Positions 53,286-64,000 of a stretch of 64,000 nt of DNA are shown here, piece by piece. Position 1 is the first letter of the stretch. Every line of letters starts with the position of its first letter. The stretch is from Sphaerulina vaccinii. Lineage: Eukaryota; Ascomycota; Dothideomycetes; Mycosphaerellales; Mycosphaerellaceae. Both the position numbers and the translations under genes were made by a program. The notes under the pieces were generated by a model. It ran no database searches. It had not been told where the DNA came from and was given only the letters and a program-made list of their open reading frames with translations. The stretch is taken from contig JAKUDP010000008.1 in assembly GCA_022570795.1 (NCBI GenBank), positions 1,798,001-1,862,000 on the forward strand, written 5' to 3'.

Positions 53286-54162
53286 TCTATGCTTGGGCGT
53301 ATTGTCGATACACAAGAGTAGTCTGTGCTATGGCAAATTCACGCAAGCGTCATCCTATACCACTCAAGGACAGATCTCTGACAGCCTCCACGAATCGAAA
53401 CTCATCTCAGTGGTTTCCCAGAACCACTGCCTATGTCCGTAGAGACGACGACACAAGCGGTCGATCCCATCAGCTGCCTCATCTCGACGCAGAGTGATCA
53501 GCATTACCCAGACTTGCAGGAGACAATCCAAGACGACGTGGCGACACACGCACTCTTGCGTTGGGTACTGTGCAAATGACATCAGTACAAGTAAAATCGG
53601 ACAGTACCTTGGCGCTTCCTAACGAGCTTGATGATTCGCGTTTCAGCAAACCACTGGGCGTCTCCGATGCGACGCTCAGCTCGATCAATCTTGCTGGCGT
53701 CGCGTAAGGCCTCGAGGACATAAGTCTGGCTCATTGCTTTCGCCAGAGGCTCGTGAGCGCGGCGGCGTGAAGGCACCTCAGCCTTGTACTGATCAGTCGT
53801 GTATTCTCCGCAATAGCCTCGAAATGCGCACTGACCATGATTCCAGTAAGGCTTGGCTTGTGTTATACGGGATATCTAAACCTGTATACTCTGATTATGA
53901 TGATGGTGCGTATGTTGTTGCGTAAGAAGAGCGCGCAGATGAAAAGCAGAGAAGACAATTTCTAGTGTATTGTTTGCTGCTTGGGAGTGAAGCTGATGGA
54001 AGAAGTCTTGCTAGTCTCATATTCACTCAAGCAAATATATGGCTCTGTGTGAAGCTGTTACGCCGACAGGTTCTGCGACGAAGCTTACAGAGTTCTCAAG
54101 CAAACCAGTCCTGGAATACTATATGTCGAGCCAAATCCTCCACCTATACACCTGCCACCAAC
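53286..54162. other. intergenic region
   Basis: This 0.88-kb region has only short overlapping frames on both strands. No repeat or RNA gene is evident. Confidence 0.35.
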
Positions 54163-54927
54163 ATGGATAAGAAAGGCAAAAATTGTGCCAGCTCAGTGCC
54201 TAACCACACGAACAACGACAGCGTGGAGCCGTCAGCAATAGACAACAAGTGGGTGGTCTTGACTGCTCCGATCAACACAGTGACTAGCAGGTCAAGCACA
54301 TCAAGTGCATCAGGCACACCCAGCAATGAGCTGCAAGCAAAGAATACTAGATGGCTACATGTAGTCTTGACTGCGCCTGAAATTGCCGTCAACATTGATA
54401 AGCCAGGCAAAGAGCAAGAGCTAATTGAGTCTTGTCCTGATAAATGCGAGGCAAGAGCCGAGGAGGCACTTACTACTACCTTTATGAGCAGTTCTTGACT
54501 GTTCTTCATGCATACATCAACGCAGTCAACATACCACATGATCCAGGCATTCTACGTCTGATCGAAGCATCAACAAAGCCAACATAACACACTGTCCAAA
54601 CATTCCACGTCTGATCGAAGCATCTTTGAGGTGCAGCGCGAACCTGTGATGGTCAAAGTCTTGCCATATCCGCCGAAGCTCAAGACCGAAGAATACGGCG
54701 ACAAGTTCTACAACACAATTTTCATGAGACTACATGTCTCCCCAAGGATGGGACATGATCGCACAAAAGACCGCGTCCCAAAGCCGCAAGACGATCTTCT
54801 GAAGAGCGGGATGCAGCTTGAAGGATATACAGTATCTTGGCTCACCCGAGATGAGGCAAAGATGAACTTTGATCAGGACATGCAGGTGATGGGTCCAGTC
54901 CGGAGAGTGCTTCACCTTGAGCAGTAG
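54163..54927 (+). other. possibly decayed coding region
   Basis: An ATG at 54163 in good context opens 111 codons (MDKKGKNCASSVPNH…), containing two similar strings, WVVLTAPINTV and LHVVLTAPEIAV. Coding-like sequence then appears in another frame (YYYLYEQFLTVLHAYINAVN to a TAA near 54586), and in a further frame a 92-codon stretch from ATG 54649 (MVKVLPYPPKLKTEEYGDKF) to 54927. A 53-bp imperfect tandem duplication at 54548-54624 lies between. I cannot build one intact gene from this and assign no function. Confidence 0.3.
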
Positions 54928-55894
54928 GAGGAGTCGTTGGCAGTGGGAGGGCAGAAGGAGGAAGACGGCGGTACGAACAGGCAGACACGCGCTCAGAACG
55001 TACCAAGCTGCTCATATTCCATGTAGCAAGCATGGAATTACACATCCATGCAAATTCAATGAGCAGGGTTGAAGAAAATGATCGTTGCCATCTCTCCAAT
55101 TTTCAGCATTGTCTACGCTGCTCAAAGCAGAGCTGCATCGCTTACATTTCTGATCATACGATTAGAGAGTGATCAGAATCGTTCACGCATATGCTCAATG
55201 TCTCTGTGGTCCTACTGAAAACCATGCAGCGCGGAGCAAAGACAGTGAGGGTCGGCAACCTTCATTTTCCTCGGGCCTTGGACAAATAGTAGCAGCTTGT
55301 CGATTCAATATGTCACCTCTTCGGATGGACTTCCCTGTCTATCAAGTTTAGACAACGCAGTGAGTAGGAGGCAGGACAAGTCTTTCGAAGAGTCCTTGAG
55401 ATCAATCTTCCTGCACGCCAAAATAGGGCCAGACCAAGGGAGGTGACGTCTAGCCCAGAGTGTTGGTGAGGAGTGTTTCAAGTAGGTTTGCCGCCATCAT
55501 AGATGCCACTTTGAAAGAGCTTGAGCATTGCATACAGTGCAATTTGAGAAGGCGTTCAGGAGCTCAGGTGAACGTCCATGTTCGACAGTGCTCCTGGCGT
55601 TGCTGAGCCACCAGGTCGCCGCGAGAGGCTGCAGCTACCTCGAGTCGAGAGTGAATCTCTGGAGCCGGCGGAGAGCGATATTTGCTTGCACAAATGTTGT
55701 GCTCATGACATCGTGAAGTGAAGAGGGAGAGGAGAAAAGAGGCGGAGGAAAGCTGAAGGAGAAGTCGCGATCCTTGGCGCTTACTTAAGACGGAAGGAGC
55801 CATCGAGCTTTCCGCAAGAAGCGCATCAGAGAGTTGCGAAACATTGAACTGCTATCGCATCACGTCCATAAACCACTACCACATCACCTTCAAC
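54928..55894. other. intergenic region
   Basis: This 0.97-kb region has no convincing gene. The last 60 bases are the A/C-rich leader of the acyl carrier protein gene. Confidence 0.35.
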
Positions 55895-56582
55895 ATGTTC
55901 CGCACCGCCCTCCTCCGCGCTACACGAGCAGCTGCTCAATCCGGCGCCCGCGCTGCTCCAGTCGCCCGCACAGCTGTCCGCAGCCCCTTCATCACATCCC
56001 GAATCTCCAGCCCAGCAACCAGAATCGCAGCAATAAGGTGTTATGCCAGCTCATCAGCACTTGGGCAAGAGGAGGTTACCGGCCGTATCTTGGATCTGTT
56101 GAAGAACTTTGACAAGGTAAATAAGGATTGTTGCGATGGAGTGGACGAGGCATTGGACTAATACAAGGACTGCAGGTTCAGGACCCATCAAAGGTATAAA
56201 CGCATGCGAGCGCACAATTTGCAGGACTTTTGCTTATCCTTATACTAGCTCTCCGCATCTTCGCACTTCACGAATGACCTTGGACTGGACAGCTTGGATA
56301 CCGTTGAGGTGGTTATGGCGATAGAAGAGGTTCGTGGCGTCATAGCGAGAGACTGCAGGAAAAGGCATTGACAGCTGTTATAGGAGTTCAGCATTGAGAT
56401 CCCAGACAAGGAGGCAGACGCCATCCACAGTGGTATGTGCAGCAGAAGGGAGCGTTGGGAGAAGTCATGAATTAACAGCAAGCAGTGACCCAAGCCGTGG
56501 ACTACATCCTCAAGCAGCCAGATGGTATGACAGTCTATGCTCAGGATAGTGAACATTATGCTAACAAGACATAGCCCACTAG
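55895..56582 (+). CDS. mitochondrial acyl carrier protein
   Basis: There are six exons: 55895-56116, 56176-56193, 56249-56329, 56384-56432, 56486-56524 and 56575-56582, giving 138 residues. The N-terminal 50 residues are Arg/Ala/Ser-rich without acids (MFRTALLRATRAAAQSGAR), a mitochondrial presequence. The ACP domain includes VTGRILDLLKNFDKVQDPSK and the phosphopantetheine site LGLDSLD, Ser-95. The end reads VTQAVDYILKQPDAH. Exon 2 is only 18 nt and exon 6 only 8 nt. It carries acyl intermediates of mitochondrial fatty-acid/lipoate synthesis and is also a complex I and Fe–S assembly subunit (NDUFAB1). Confidence 0.93.
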
Positions 56583-57255
56583 ACGACACGGGTGGCGAAA
56601 ATGCTGGAGTTGGAGAGAAGAGGCATCAGAGTAGACGGAGCATCCGATGCATGTGAGAGGCACATGACGGTGGACGACGGGGCACTCGAGTTGGCAAATG
56701 TACATTGTAGCCCAAGCCCAGCAGAGCAGCATGCCATAAATGTGTAACATCAACTTCCGAACCTAGTCTCTTGTGCTCTTGTGCATGGGCGCAGATTTAA
56801 TTATGGCCCTACATGCCCTGCATGCTACCTTTTGATCTCCCTCCGGTCCAAAGCTGTTCTTGCTCGCTACGTAGAAAGTATCTCCAAAGCTGAGATTTAC
56901 ATTTCTGTAGGTTGTGTAGATGTTGACTGCCCTGGAGTCAGTCGACATGCGGAGAGAATAGTGGAGGAAGGAGAGAGGAGCGTTCGGCGGATTCGAACTT
57001 CCTTGGTTGAATATCTGTTGTCCTCTACCTTACCTTTACACTTACAACAACACCTCCAACACTTACTTACACGTCGAATACTTCTCTGAACATTATCGAC
57101 GACCAAGCCATCGGAGCTCACTTCGTGGCCCTAACAGCGCATTCATCTGAAACCGGAGAATAACTACCAGGGATCCTCACGTGTCAACTTTCTAAGGCAA
57201 CCTCCCACCCATCACAAACTCAATTGCGCACAATCCTCAATAACACAACGACGAT
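56583..57255. other. intergenic region
   Basis: This 0.67-kb region has no gene-like frame. The C/A-rich end just before 57256 is the Vps74 leader. A T-arm-like string on the minus strand near 56990 does not fold into a tRNA. Confidence 0.4.
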
Positions 57256-58468
57256 ATGGCCACAGCCTCGGGCTCTGGTCTCACGCGCCGTCGCGGTGCA
57301 GGCGCGGCAAATACCACTGACAACGCGAGCAACGAGAACGAGTCTAGCCGAGTCTCCTCGCCCGTGCCGACTAAGAACAACCCATACAGCAGCGGTGGAC
57401 CCGAAACCAGCTACGAGAGCGGCGAGAATGGCCACAAGATCGCCTTTGACCCGCGCGATATCTCCGAGTCCGCAGAGCGCAGCAAGCAGCCTAAACTGAC
57501 GCTCATGGAAGAAGTTCTACTTATGGGGTTGAAAGACAAGCAAGGCTATCTGTCCTTCTGGAACGACAACATTAGTTATGCGCTCAGAGGGTGTATTGTC
57601 ATTGAGCTCGCCTTCCGTGGCAGGATCTCTATGCAGAAAGGGAGCGAAAGAAGGAGGTTTCCACTGGCAGAGAGATTGATTGAGGTTGTGGACGACACAT
57701 TGACGGGAGAGGTCTTGCTGGATGAAGCTCTCAAGATGATGAAGAGCAGTGAGAAGATGAGCGTAAGCAGTTGGATTGATCTCATGTCCGGTATGTTCAG
57801 CATTCACGTTTCACGAGGAGGGAGCTCATATATGTGCTAACACACGTCGCCTTTCTAGGTGAGACGTGGAATCTTATGAAGATCGGATATCAGCTCAAGC
57901 AGGTTCGCGAACGACTTGCAAAAGGCCTTGTCGACAAGGGCATTCTTCGAACCGAGAAGCGTAACTTCCTCCTGTTCGACATGGCCACACATCCAGTCAC
58001 AGATAACTCAGCTAAGGACGAGATTCGTCGACGAGTACGCACCTTCCTCACACAACGGACGGTTGTTCTACCTGCCACGCAATGGCTGCCCGAAGAGATG
58101 GAGTTCAGATACATTAGGACAGTAGCTATGCTGTGCGCGGCTTACGCAGCGAATGTGCTCGAGAACGCACTTACCACACTTGGACACGAGGCCAGAGAAC
58201 GAGCTTTCGCACAGGTGGATGAACTGCTTGCAGAGTACAGCCAGTGGCCTTTTGGAAGGAGAGCAGGCGGTCCGTCAGCCATCGGAGCAAACCTGGACAG
58301 CGTCATCCGTGATGAGGTGAATGGAGCGAAGGATAAGGAGCTACAATTGGAGGTAAGTAATCATCTCTGCGGATTCGTGCTATCCATGCTACCGCACGCG
58401 TACTAATCGAGTTTCAGGTCGTGGCGGCTTGCCTGAGCGTCTTTACGCGTCTGGACTCCCTACTATAG
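57256..58468 (+). CDS. vps74: Golgi phosphoprotein 3 homologue, Vps74 (GPP34)
   Basis: There are three exons: 57256-57790, 57859-58352 and 58418-58468, giving 359 residues. After a 75-residue disordered N-terminus, the GPP34 domain starts KLTLMEEVLLMGLKDKQGYLSFWNDNISYALRG. It includes FRGRISMQ, the hydrophobic beta-hairpin region and QWLPEEMEFRYIRTVAML. The last exon encodes VVAACLSVFTRLDSLL, the usual conserved C-terminus. Vps74 binds PI4P on Golgi membranes and sorts glycosyltransferases into COPI vesicles. A 119-codon frame continues in phase beyond the stop (see 58469-58828). Confidence 0.93.
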
Positions 58469-58828
58469 GATAAGCAGGGATCTACGGGGCCAAAAATCAG
58501 CTTAAGATTGCGTGGAGGAGCCGACAGTCGTACGAATCTCCTGAGGGGCGAGCAGACATCAGGCGCAGCAGAGGAGTCTGGAGCAGAGCTGGCCGACAGG
58601 AACACGCTCGAGAGAAAACCAAAGTCTCCGAGAAGAACGCCGCGTTGGCTCAGAGAAGCATGGGCTAGTGTGGAAAGTGTTGGACGAAAGCTGAAAATTC
58701 CTTACCATGCAGTCATTGGCAATACTCCCAGAGGACGTGCAACTAAGGCACGTAGGGCTGAGGCAGACGCGGAGAGAGATGCTCGCAACAAGGAGAGACT
58801 TCGTCGCGCTGGCGTCGTGACAAAGTAG
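58469..58828 (+). other. open in-frame extension of vps74, possible alternative C-terminus
   Basis: Directly after the TAG, the same frame continues 119 codons to a TGA/TAG-type stop at 58826-58828. The predicted tail (DKQGSTGPKISLRLRGG… to …RLRRAGVVTK) is basic and Glu/Arg-rich with a Trp-containing helix (PRWLREAWASVESVGRKL). The preceding TACTATAG|GATAAG is a workable splice acceptor, and using it from the donor at 58353 keeps phase. This would swap the final 16 residues for this tail. It may instead be a short separate gene. Confidence 0.35.
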
Positions 58829-61164
58829 GCCAAGGCGCGGCATTATTATCATTCCTTATGAGGCCAGAGGTGTAGCGAAGATACCACGCAGAATTTGATT
58901 ATTACCTTGCTCAGCCGCTTGGCATGAACCGAATACCCACGCCTATCTCGACCAATAACTCACTCACCACGGCAGCGAGGTCGAAGACAGATCGCGGACA
59001 ACGATGGCCTTGAATATGGAGAACGTTGCTTGACTTTCGAGGGTACAGACTCGAATTCACATGGCATTATGCGCCAAAGTGCTTCATCTCTCTGCTAGCT
59101 GCTCGCACACTACGGCAGCGAGCTCGCAGACAGCTTTCGATACGCAACGAGCTTGAGTATGGACCACCCTGCCTGCCAGAGCATGCGTTCGTTTCCGCCG
59201 ATGCCTCACAGTCCACGACGATGAGCTCGAGGGCATAGCTCGCTGAGCCATGATGTTATAGGCGGAGACAGCTGCACAGACTGAGCACCTAACTATGGTG
59301 TGCACTTCCTGGCCATTGTACTCTTTGTTGTCTGACAGCTCGAAGGCACCGAGGCACCAGTAGAGCTGCATCAGATAGCTCTTGTGCAGAGCATGCCTCG
59401 GCTGGCTTTTCGAACTTCATACTTGCGGGTGCAATCGGAGGCAACTACTGCGAAGCAAGTCGCAGTCTCACTTTATACATCGAGCATCTGCGATACGGAG
59501 CATACACTTCTATGCTTATGCTACCGAAGCACTTCGAATCTGAGGTCTTGCAACTGTAAGGCTCGGCCCATGTTCACTTTCTGCGGAGACTGGCTTCACG
59601 CTAGCATTAGCTCGCAGAGCATTACTTCCACGTCACTTCTTGACAAGCAAAGACTCACACATCTGGGAAGTCCCCGGACAATCCTATACATTGTTCTGGT
59701 CAACATAGAGCTGACATAAGGTAAACATGATATATGCCAAGGTTTTGGAGCTCGCCAAGTCCAATATGCTGACTCCCTTCTGACTGCATCCTAACAATAG
59801 CACGAATCTAAGCCCACTCGCATGTAAAAAGAAGTCCAAGAACGTTCAAGCATTACTAGAATTCGATCGAAGCTATTCGGACTGGCGAAACAATAAATTC
59901 CAAAGCAAGCACAAAGGTTCTTGGCAAGCTGAAACATCTGAAGTGGAAGCCGGGATTACATGGTATCCGATGATCGGTTTCACGCAGGATTATGCGAACA
60001 CCTTCGATCCTGAGGATCAGAAACATGACAAACGCCATGCCTATTCGTTCAGGAGGCTGACCTCCTGAATCTCACCACTTAATCCGAAGCATCCGACTTG
60101 CATCTCAAAACCTCAGCTATGTCCAGTCAGTTGTGTCCATTAAGTTTGGTGTACTAAATACTGTCGCTACATACATACATGCACATACCACGTCTCACAG
60201 CATATACGAGAATTACAAACGAACGAACAAGCCATGTCAGCATCAAGAGCCTACAAAGTCACAAAATTCATCCTACTCATCCTATCACACGTCCCGAGCG
60301 TACCCAGATGTCTTCGGGTGAGTTCGTATAGAACTCGTTCAACGCCAGCGCCACCAGCTATACCTCCTTCAAGGAAGTCTTCGAGAAGGAAGTCTGCTCC
60401 GCCGCAATTCTTACCGGAGAGAAGAGAGCCGACTCTGAGACCTGAGAGAAGACAATCTGCGAAGAGGAGATCTATGATGAGTGCGAATTCGGCGATGATA
60501 TGAAAAGTCTGTCTACTCTCTTCATTTGCAGTCAGTCTCTTGATTGGGATGTGGATAGTGGTAGCAGGTGCACTATCTACGGATATTGTAGAAGGTCAGA
60601 CGGCGTGTGAGATGAGCTAGCTGTGCACCTACAGAAAGATGTAAGCGAGGATTGGTGCTGATGAGGAGAGGGTATTGTGTAAGTTGTTCGACAATCATTG
60701 ACATTCATACTTTGAGCTGACTCATGCAGTAGAGTTGGCATGGAGCTTGCGGTCCAGTACTGCATTGCTCATACGGATGTTGTATGCCCCGGTTCAGTCT
60801 TCTGACTACAGACAGGACGATGCTAGGCTGGGGAGGTCTTGATATGTTCATGCCTCAAAGTGGCGGACTTGTGAGGCATGGTGGCAAGAGGAAAGCATAA
60901 GAGGTAATGTTCAGGGCGATGTCAGACCTGCTGTGCTCAAGAGGAAATGCTATTACTTTGCAGCACAGAGCGACTGCTCATGCGATACCGTTATTGGGAA
61001 TTACTGTACAACGTTACATTTTGGTTGTCCTGTGGTCCTTGCTTTTGCTCGCTGTGCCTGGTATGCTGTTGTCCGTTGATCGTCTTCTATCATCGATCGG
61101 GCGCGCTAGTCTCCACGTCATATACACAGTCTGTACAACCGCATTAAGATGTCAACATCGTTGC
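58829..61164. other. long intergenic region
   Basis: This 2.3-kb region has several frames of 60-110 codons, none with convincing content apart from the doubtful ORF at 60234. Simple CATACATACATGCACAT sequence occurs near 60170. No transposon was seen. Confidence 0.35.
60234..60503 (+). CDS. doubtful 89-aa basic ORF
   Basis: An ATG at 60234 opens 89 codons. The start (MSASRAYKVTKFILLILSHV) could be a short membrane anchor or signal. The rest is Arg/Pro/Ser-rich, low complexity (SRKSSRRKSAPPQFLPERRE). I have no family match, and it may be chance. Confidence 0.2.
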   Translation: MSASRAYKVTKFILLILSHVPSVPRCLRVSSYRTRSTPAPPAIPPSRKSSRRKSAPPQFLPERREPTLRPERRQSAKRRSMMSANSAMI

Positions 61165-63390
61165 TCAAGTCAGGCTCCTTACGTGCGTATCGAAGATCTC
61201 ATTTCTCCAGCCACCAGCATCAAACTCCTCGATACGCTCGGGAGCTCTGCTGGCTTCCTCGTTCCACACCTTGACCAAACTTCCAGGTGCATAGACATTC
61301 TTGAACACACCTTTGCCAGGTTGTGCAACACCAACTCGCGTGTAAAGATCTGGATCGTCCTCAGGCGTAAGTCTAGCGCTAACAGCCTTGAAGAACGTGA
61401 GCAAGTCGTTCGGATCAGCAATCCTCGTTGCTCGCAAACGTTCTCTCGCGAAGATGATCTCGCGATTGGCAGCGTGGAAGAAGTCCGCGAGGGCCGAAGC
61501 AAGCTGCTTCTCCATGACTTTGCGAATGACTGGGCGTAGCAGAGGCTTCATGAGCCAGCCAAACCAGCTGAACTTGGACTTCTTGAGCTTATAGTTGAGC
61601 TTGTGGATATGTACGCGCACAGCTTTGAGAGTCAAGATCTGCTCGAGACGTTCCTTGGCGATCTCAACATCGATGTGAATGTCTATTCCCTTTTCGTCGA
61701 GTGCGAAGCCTGCAATGCCTTCATCTGCGAGACGGAGGATGCCCTTATGAGCCCGCAGCCAGAAGCCGATCTCGTCTGCCTTGGCGGAGAGCCCGTCAAT
61801 CTTGATAGTGACGAGGTTGGTCATGGCGGTGGTTGCGCCAAACTTGGCCTTGCGCAACTCGAAGTCGTTGTATGTCTCCACCTTAAGTCGGTATGGAAGG
61901 AATGAGGTGTGATTGACAGTGTGTCCAGGCTCAATGATCAGGTTCTCTAGCAGTAGATCGACCTCGGGCGTGCTGATTTCCAATCTTGGAATGGGTACAA
62001 ACTGTATTGCGGCAATGAACAGAGGTATGAAGATGTTGATCGAGTCCTGGAGTAACTCTGGGTTCGTGGCTTGGTTGACTGGCGACAGGAGCTTGAATAT
62101 CCGCAGAGTGGTCTGGATCAGATTGTGAATGTCGTCGTCCTTGAGCACACCGTACACTGTGGTCTCCAATTGCTGAAATAGAGCTTGAACGTCTTTACCC
62201 AGATCACTGTCGTTGCCGGACTTCTGGTACTCAGCTCTAAGCTCACTGAACTTCTCATCGGCGTGTTCGATGAACTTGGGATCTGTCAACAACTTCTGCA
62301 GGGCGTCACCGGCTTTGCTCAATGTGCTCTCGAACTGAGGATCCTTGTCCTTGTGGCTGAGGACCTTCTTGAAAAGTGCTTCAGTCTTCTCCCAGTCTTT
62401 CTTGTTGCCGAAGCTTGTGATGAAGATCCAGATGTTGTGCGCTGCACGATCAAGGGCCTCGTTCTCCTGCACATCCTTCTTGGCGACATTGGTCACGTCT
62501 TCTGCAGCACGCGAGTAGATGACCGCGTAGCGCTTAATGAGCAACGACAACGTTGATACAGAGTCGTTGTAGTCAGGTCGCTTCCTGAGCTTCAATACTG
62601 CCTGCTGTAAGCGGTTGATCAACGTCTTGCCTTCGTCGCCTTCAAGCTTGTCAGCAGCACTGTCCACAGTAGTCTTTGCGACCTGAGCTGTGCCATTCGC
62701 GACGATCTTCGTTACGTCCGCAGCCTCGTCTGTCAAGTCCTGCGTGCTAGGTGCCGGCTGGTCATCAGCACCTGGCTTTGCAACCTTCCGCTTCTCCTCT
62801 TCTGAGGGATCCACCTTCTTTCCGACCTCTTCAGCGACGTTTGACAACGCGAATGCAGAGTCTCTGAACACTTCCTTGCCGACAGTCTGCAGATCATTTA
62901 AGAATATGCGAAAGTCAGAATTGGTCAACAGGAGCCCTCCCACTGTTCGCAAGCTCTGATATGCCGCAAGAGTGTCTGCCTTTGCTTTCGTCTTCTGTGC
63001 TCGCACCGCAATGTCCTCCACATCTACAGATATGCTACTCTTTGACAGGAACCAGATAATATCCTGGATCTGATCCTTGCCGTTCTTATTCTGAAGCAGC
63101 TCCATGAACTGCTCAATCCATGTTCGTGTCTGCTTGATCAGTCTCCTGCCGCTATTGGACAAGTCTGGAAGGTCCGGGTTCAGCACTTCGCTGGAGAGAA
63201 AGGTCCTCAGATTGATGATGAGCTGTTCAGTAGAGGGCATGAAGCCTTTTGACATTGCTCTATACATCTGGTATGAGTGGAGCTTCTGATGCAGCTCTCG
63301 CTGCAGTGTGGTGTCCTCATTGTACTGGGGCAGCAGAGGCTCGCGCTCTGCTTGATCGCCCTTGTTGCGGAAGCCGAAGCATGAAGACAT
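61165..63390 (-). CDS. HAM1-like / BPI-fold fungal protein
   Basis: This single exon from MSSCFGFRNKGDQAER encodes 741 residues; the frame is open 75 codons upstream with an unlikely sequence. The N-terminal half is helical (HAM1-like N-terminal domain; QMYRAMSKGFMPSTEQL, IIWFLSKSSISVDVEDIA), with an acidic/Lys linker near 200. The C-terminal half has the strand-rich lipid-binding pattern (VPIPRLEISTPEVDLLLENLII, TIKIDGLSAKADEIGFWLRAH, HIDVEIAKERLEQILTLKAV), as in BPI/TULIP-like proteins. Homologues were linked in fungi to hyphal fusion and lipid transfer. The location is probably cytosolic membrane contact sites; this is inferred. Confidence 0.82.
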   Translation of the reverse strand: MSSCFGFRNKGDQAEREPLLPQYNEDTTLQRELHQKLHSYQMYRAMSKGFMPSTEQLIINLRTFLSSEVLNPDLPDLSNSGRRLIKQTRTWIEQFMELLQNKNGKDQIQDIIWFLSKSSISVDVEDIAVRAQKTKAKADTLAAYQSLRTVGGLLLTNSDFRIFLNDLQTVGKEVFRDSAFALSNVAEEVGKKVDPSEEEKRKVAKPGADDQPAPSTQDLTDEAADVTKIVANGTAQVAKTTVDSAADKLEGDEGKTLINRLQQAVLKLRKRPDYNDSVSTLSLLIKRYAVIYSRAAEDVTNVAKKDVQENEALDRAAHNIWIFITSFGNKKDWEKTEALFKKVLSHKDKDPQFESTLSKAGDALQKLLTDPKFIEHADEKFSELRAEYQKSGNDSDLGKDVQALFQQLETTVYGVLKDDDIHNLIQTTLRIFKLLSPVNQATNPELLQDSINIFIPLFIAAIQFVPIPRLEISTPEVDLLLENLIIEPGHTVNHTSFLPYRLKVETYNDFELRKAKFGATTAMTNLVTIKIDGLSAKADEIGFWLRAHKGILRLADEGIAGFALDEKGIDIHIDVEIAKERLEQILTLKAVRVHIHKLNYKLKKSKFSWFGWLMKPLLRPVIRKVMEKQLASALADFFHAANREIIFARERLRATRIADPNDLLTFFKAVSARLTPEDDPDLYTRVGVAQPGKGVFKNVYAPGSLVKVWNEEASRAPERIEEFDAGGWRNEIFDTHVRSLT

Positions 63391-64000
63391 GCTTGCTGAA
63401 ATCGTGGTTGTGTTTGTGCCTGGATCGTATGAGGTCGAATGGCGGGAGGAAATGAGAGCAGGCAGCAGGACAGCAGAAGGATGCAGCTCTACACCATTGA
63501 TGACCAGTGCTCGACGAGGAAGGCGCGAATAGAAGTGAGTTGCTGGACGATATCCTACCACATCCGCTCGATGGCTGCCAAACAGAGCAGCAAATACAGG
63601 CTTGAGACTCACCAAGTCCCTCGGTCCACGTCAAAGAGATACGCGCATACTTGCGTCACTGACGCCGCTGCCGGACCTCAGTCCGCTCGATCTACATCCC
63701 AAGGCATTTTCGATGAACCAAAAGCTTCGAGATCGTCTTGTCGACTGAGGTGCTTGCTTATTATTGTTCTCGTTGCTGTGTTCGAGGTACAAATGGTCGG
63801 AGAACAGCACTGATCATACGGGATGTCTGTTACTGGCCTCGCGCTCCGACGCTGCTCGCTCCGAAATAGAGAAACATCAAAGGCCGATCACTTCTCGTGT
63901 GCCTGGCATGGGTGCTCTAAAAGAAGCATAGCGTGCTGACGGGTAGCGGCATACGATAATATATCGCCAGAAGTTTTAAAAATGTTTCGAGCCCGATGCA
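63391..64000. other. right-edge intergenic region
   Basis: This is the 5' flank of the HAM1-like gene. No gene-like frame or repeat was recognised up to the edge. Confidence 0.35.

Noticed and set aside
56940..57030. Minus-strand T-arm-like string (GTTCGAATCC)
   Set aside because: Flanking bases do not form a T stem, anticodon stem or acceptor stem; no tRNA can be folded.
60907..61539. 210-codon plus-strand frame
   Set aside because: Its 3' half is antisense to the well-supported HAM1-like gene and the rest lacks domain content; it is a shadow frame.
63391..63615. 75-codon upstream extension of the HAM1-like protein
   Set aside because: The sequence lacks similarity to a presequence or conserved domain, and MSSCFGF is a typical start for the family.

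Overview
This is a stretch of filamentous ascomycete nuclear DNA. Genes carry short GT–AG introns (mostly 49–75 nt) with CTAAC/CTGAC branch points and sit on both strands. The protein set is fungal: Num1/ApsA-type PH protein, Nma111, HET domain, UstYa family, DUF262, long-type tyrosinase. A Dothideomycete is my best guess from protein content and from introner-like introns, but this is inference only.

Layout. 0–4.8 kb: edge of a minus-strand gene, a small NTF2-like protein and a five-exon unknown protein. 4.8–7.4 kb: a Gfo/Idh/MocA oxidoreductase and the Hsp90 co-chaperone Cns1/TTC4. 9.6–13.7 kb: a cortical coiled-coil/PH anchor. 15.5 kb: a secreted PTG/KD-rich protein with dibasic sites. 17.3–20.4 kb: Nma111 protease. 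21–24.3 kb: a Myb-like small nuclear protein and an unknown acidic protein. 25.3–28.7 kb: AP-2 sigma and a TFIIIC zinc-finger subunit, divergent. 29–32.6 kb: a two-TM protein and a mitochondrial-like unknown. 33.3–36 kb: tyrosinase. 36–40.9 kb: DUF262 protein, proteasome beta5, a CDK-like kinase. 41.5–47.6 kb: accessory island. 47.9–51.1 kb: DEAH splicing helicase. 51.7–53.3 kb: broken F-box gene. 55.9–58.5 kb: mitochondrial acyl carrier protein and Vps74/GPP34. 61.2–63.4 kb: HAM1-like/BPI-fold protein.

The most striking region is 41.5–47.6 kb. It contains a HET gene disabled by a 25-bp duplication, a UstYa (DUF3328) oxidase with both signature motifs (HxxHC and HCLDxLR), and a precursor peptide gene. 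The precursor has a signal peptide and six Tyr-rich repeats separated by Kex2 KR sites. Each internal repeat is a separate 60-nt exon, with every intron splitting the same Glu codon before KR. Together the precursor and oxidase look like a minimal dikaritin-type (ustiloxin-like) RiPP locus with a core I do not recognise.

A second theme is mobile introns. One TFIIIC intron and one tyrosinase intron are both exactly 142 nt and align along their length although the genes are unrelated. A third, 130-nt relative lies in the broken F-box gene. I read these as introner-like elements. No CRISPR, rRNA, convincing tRNA or intact transposon was found.
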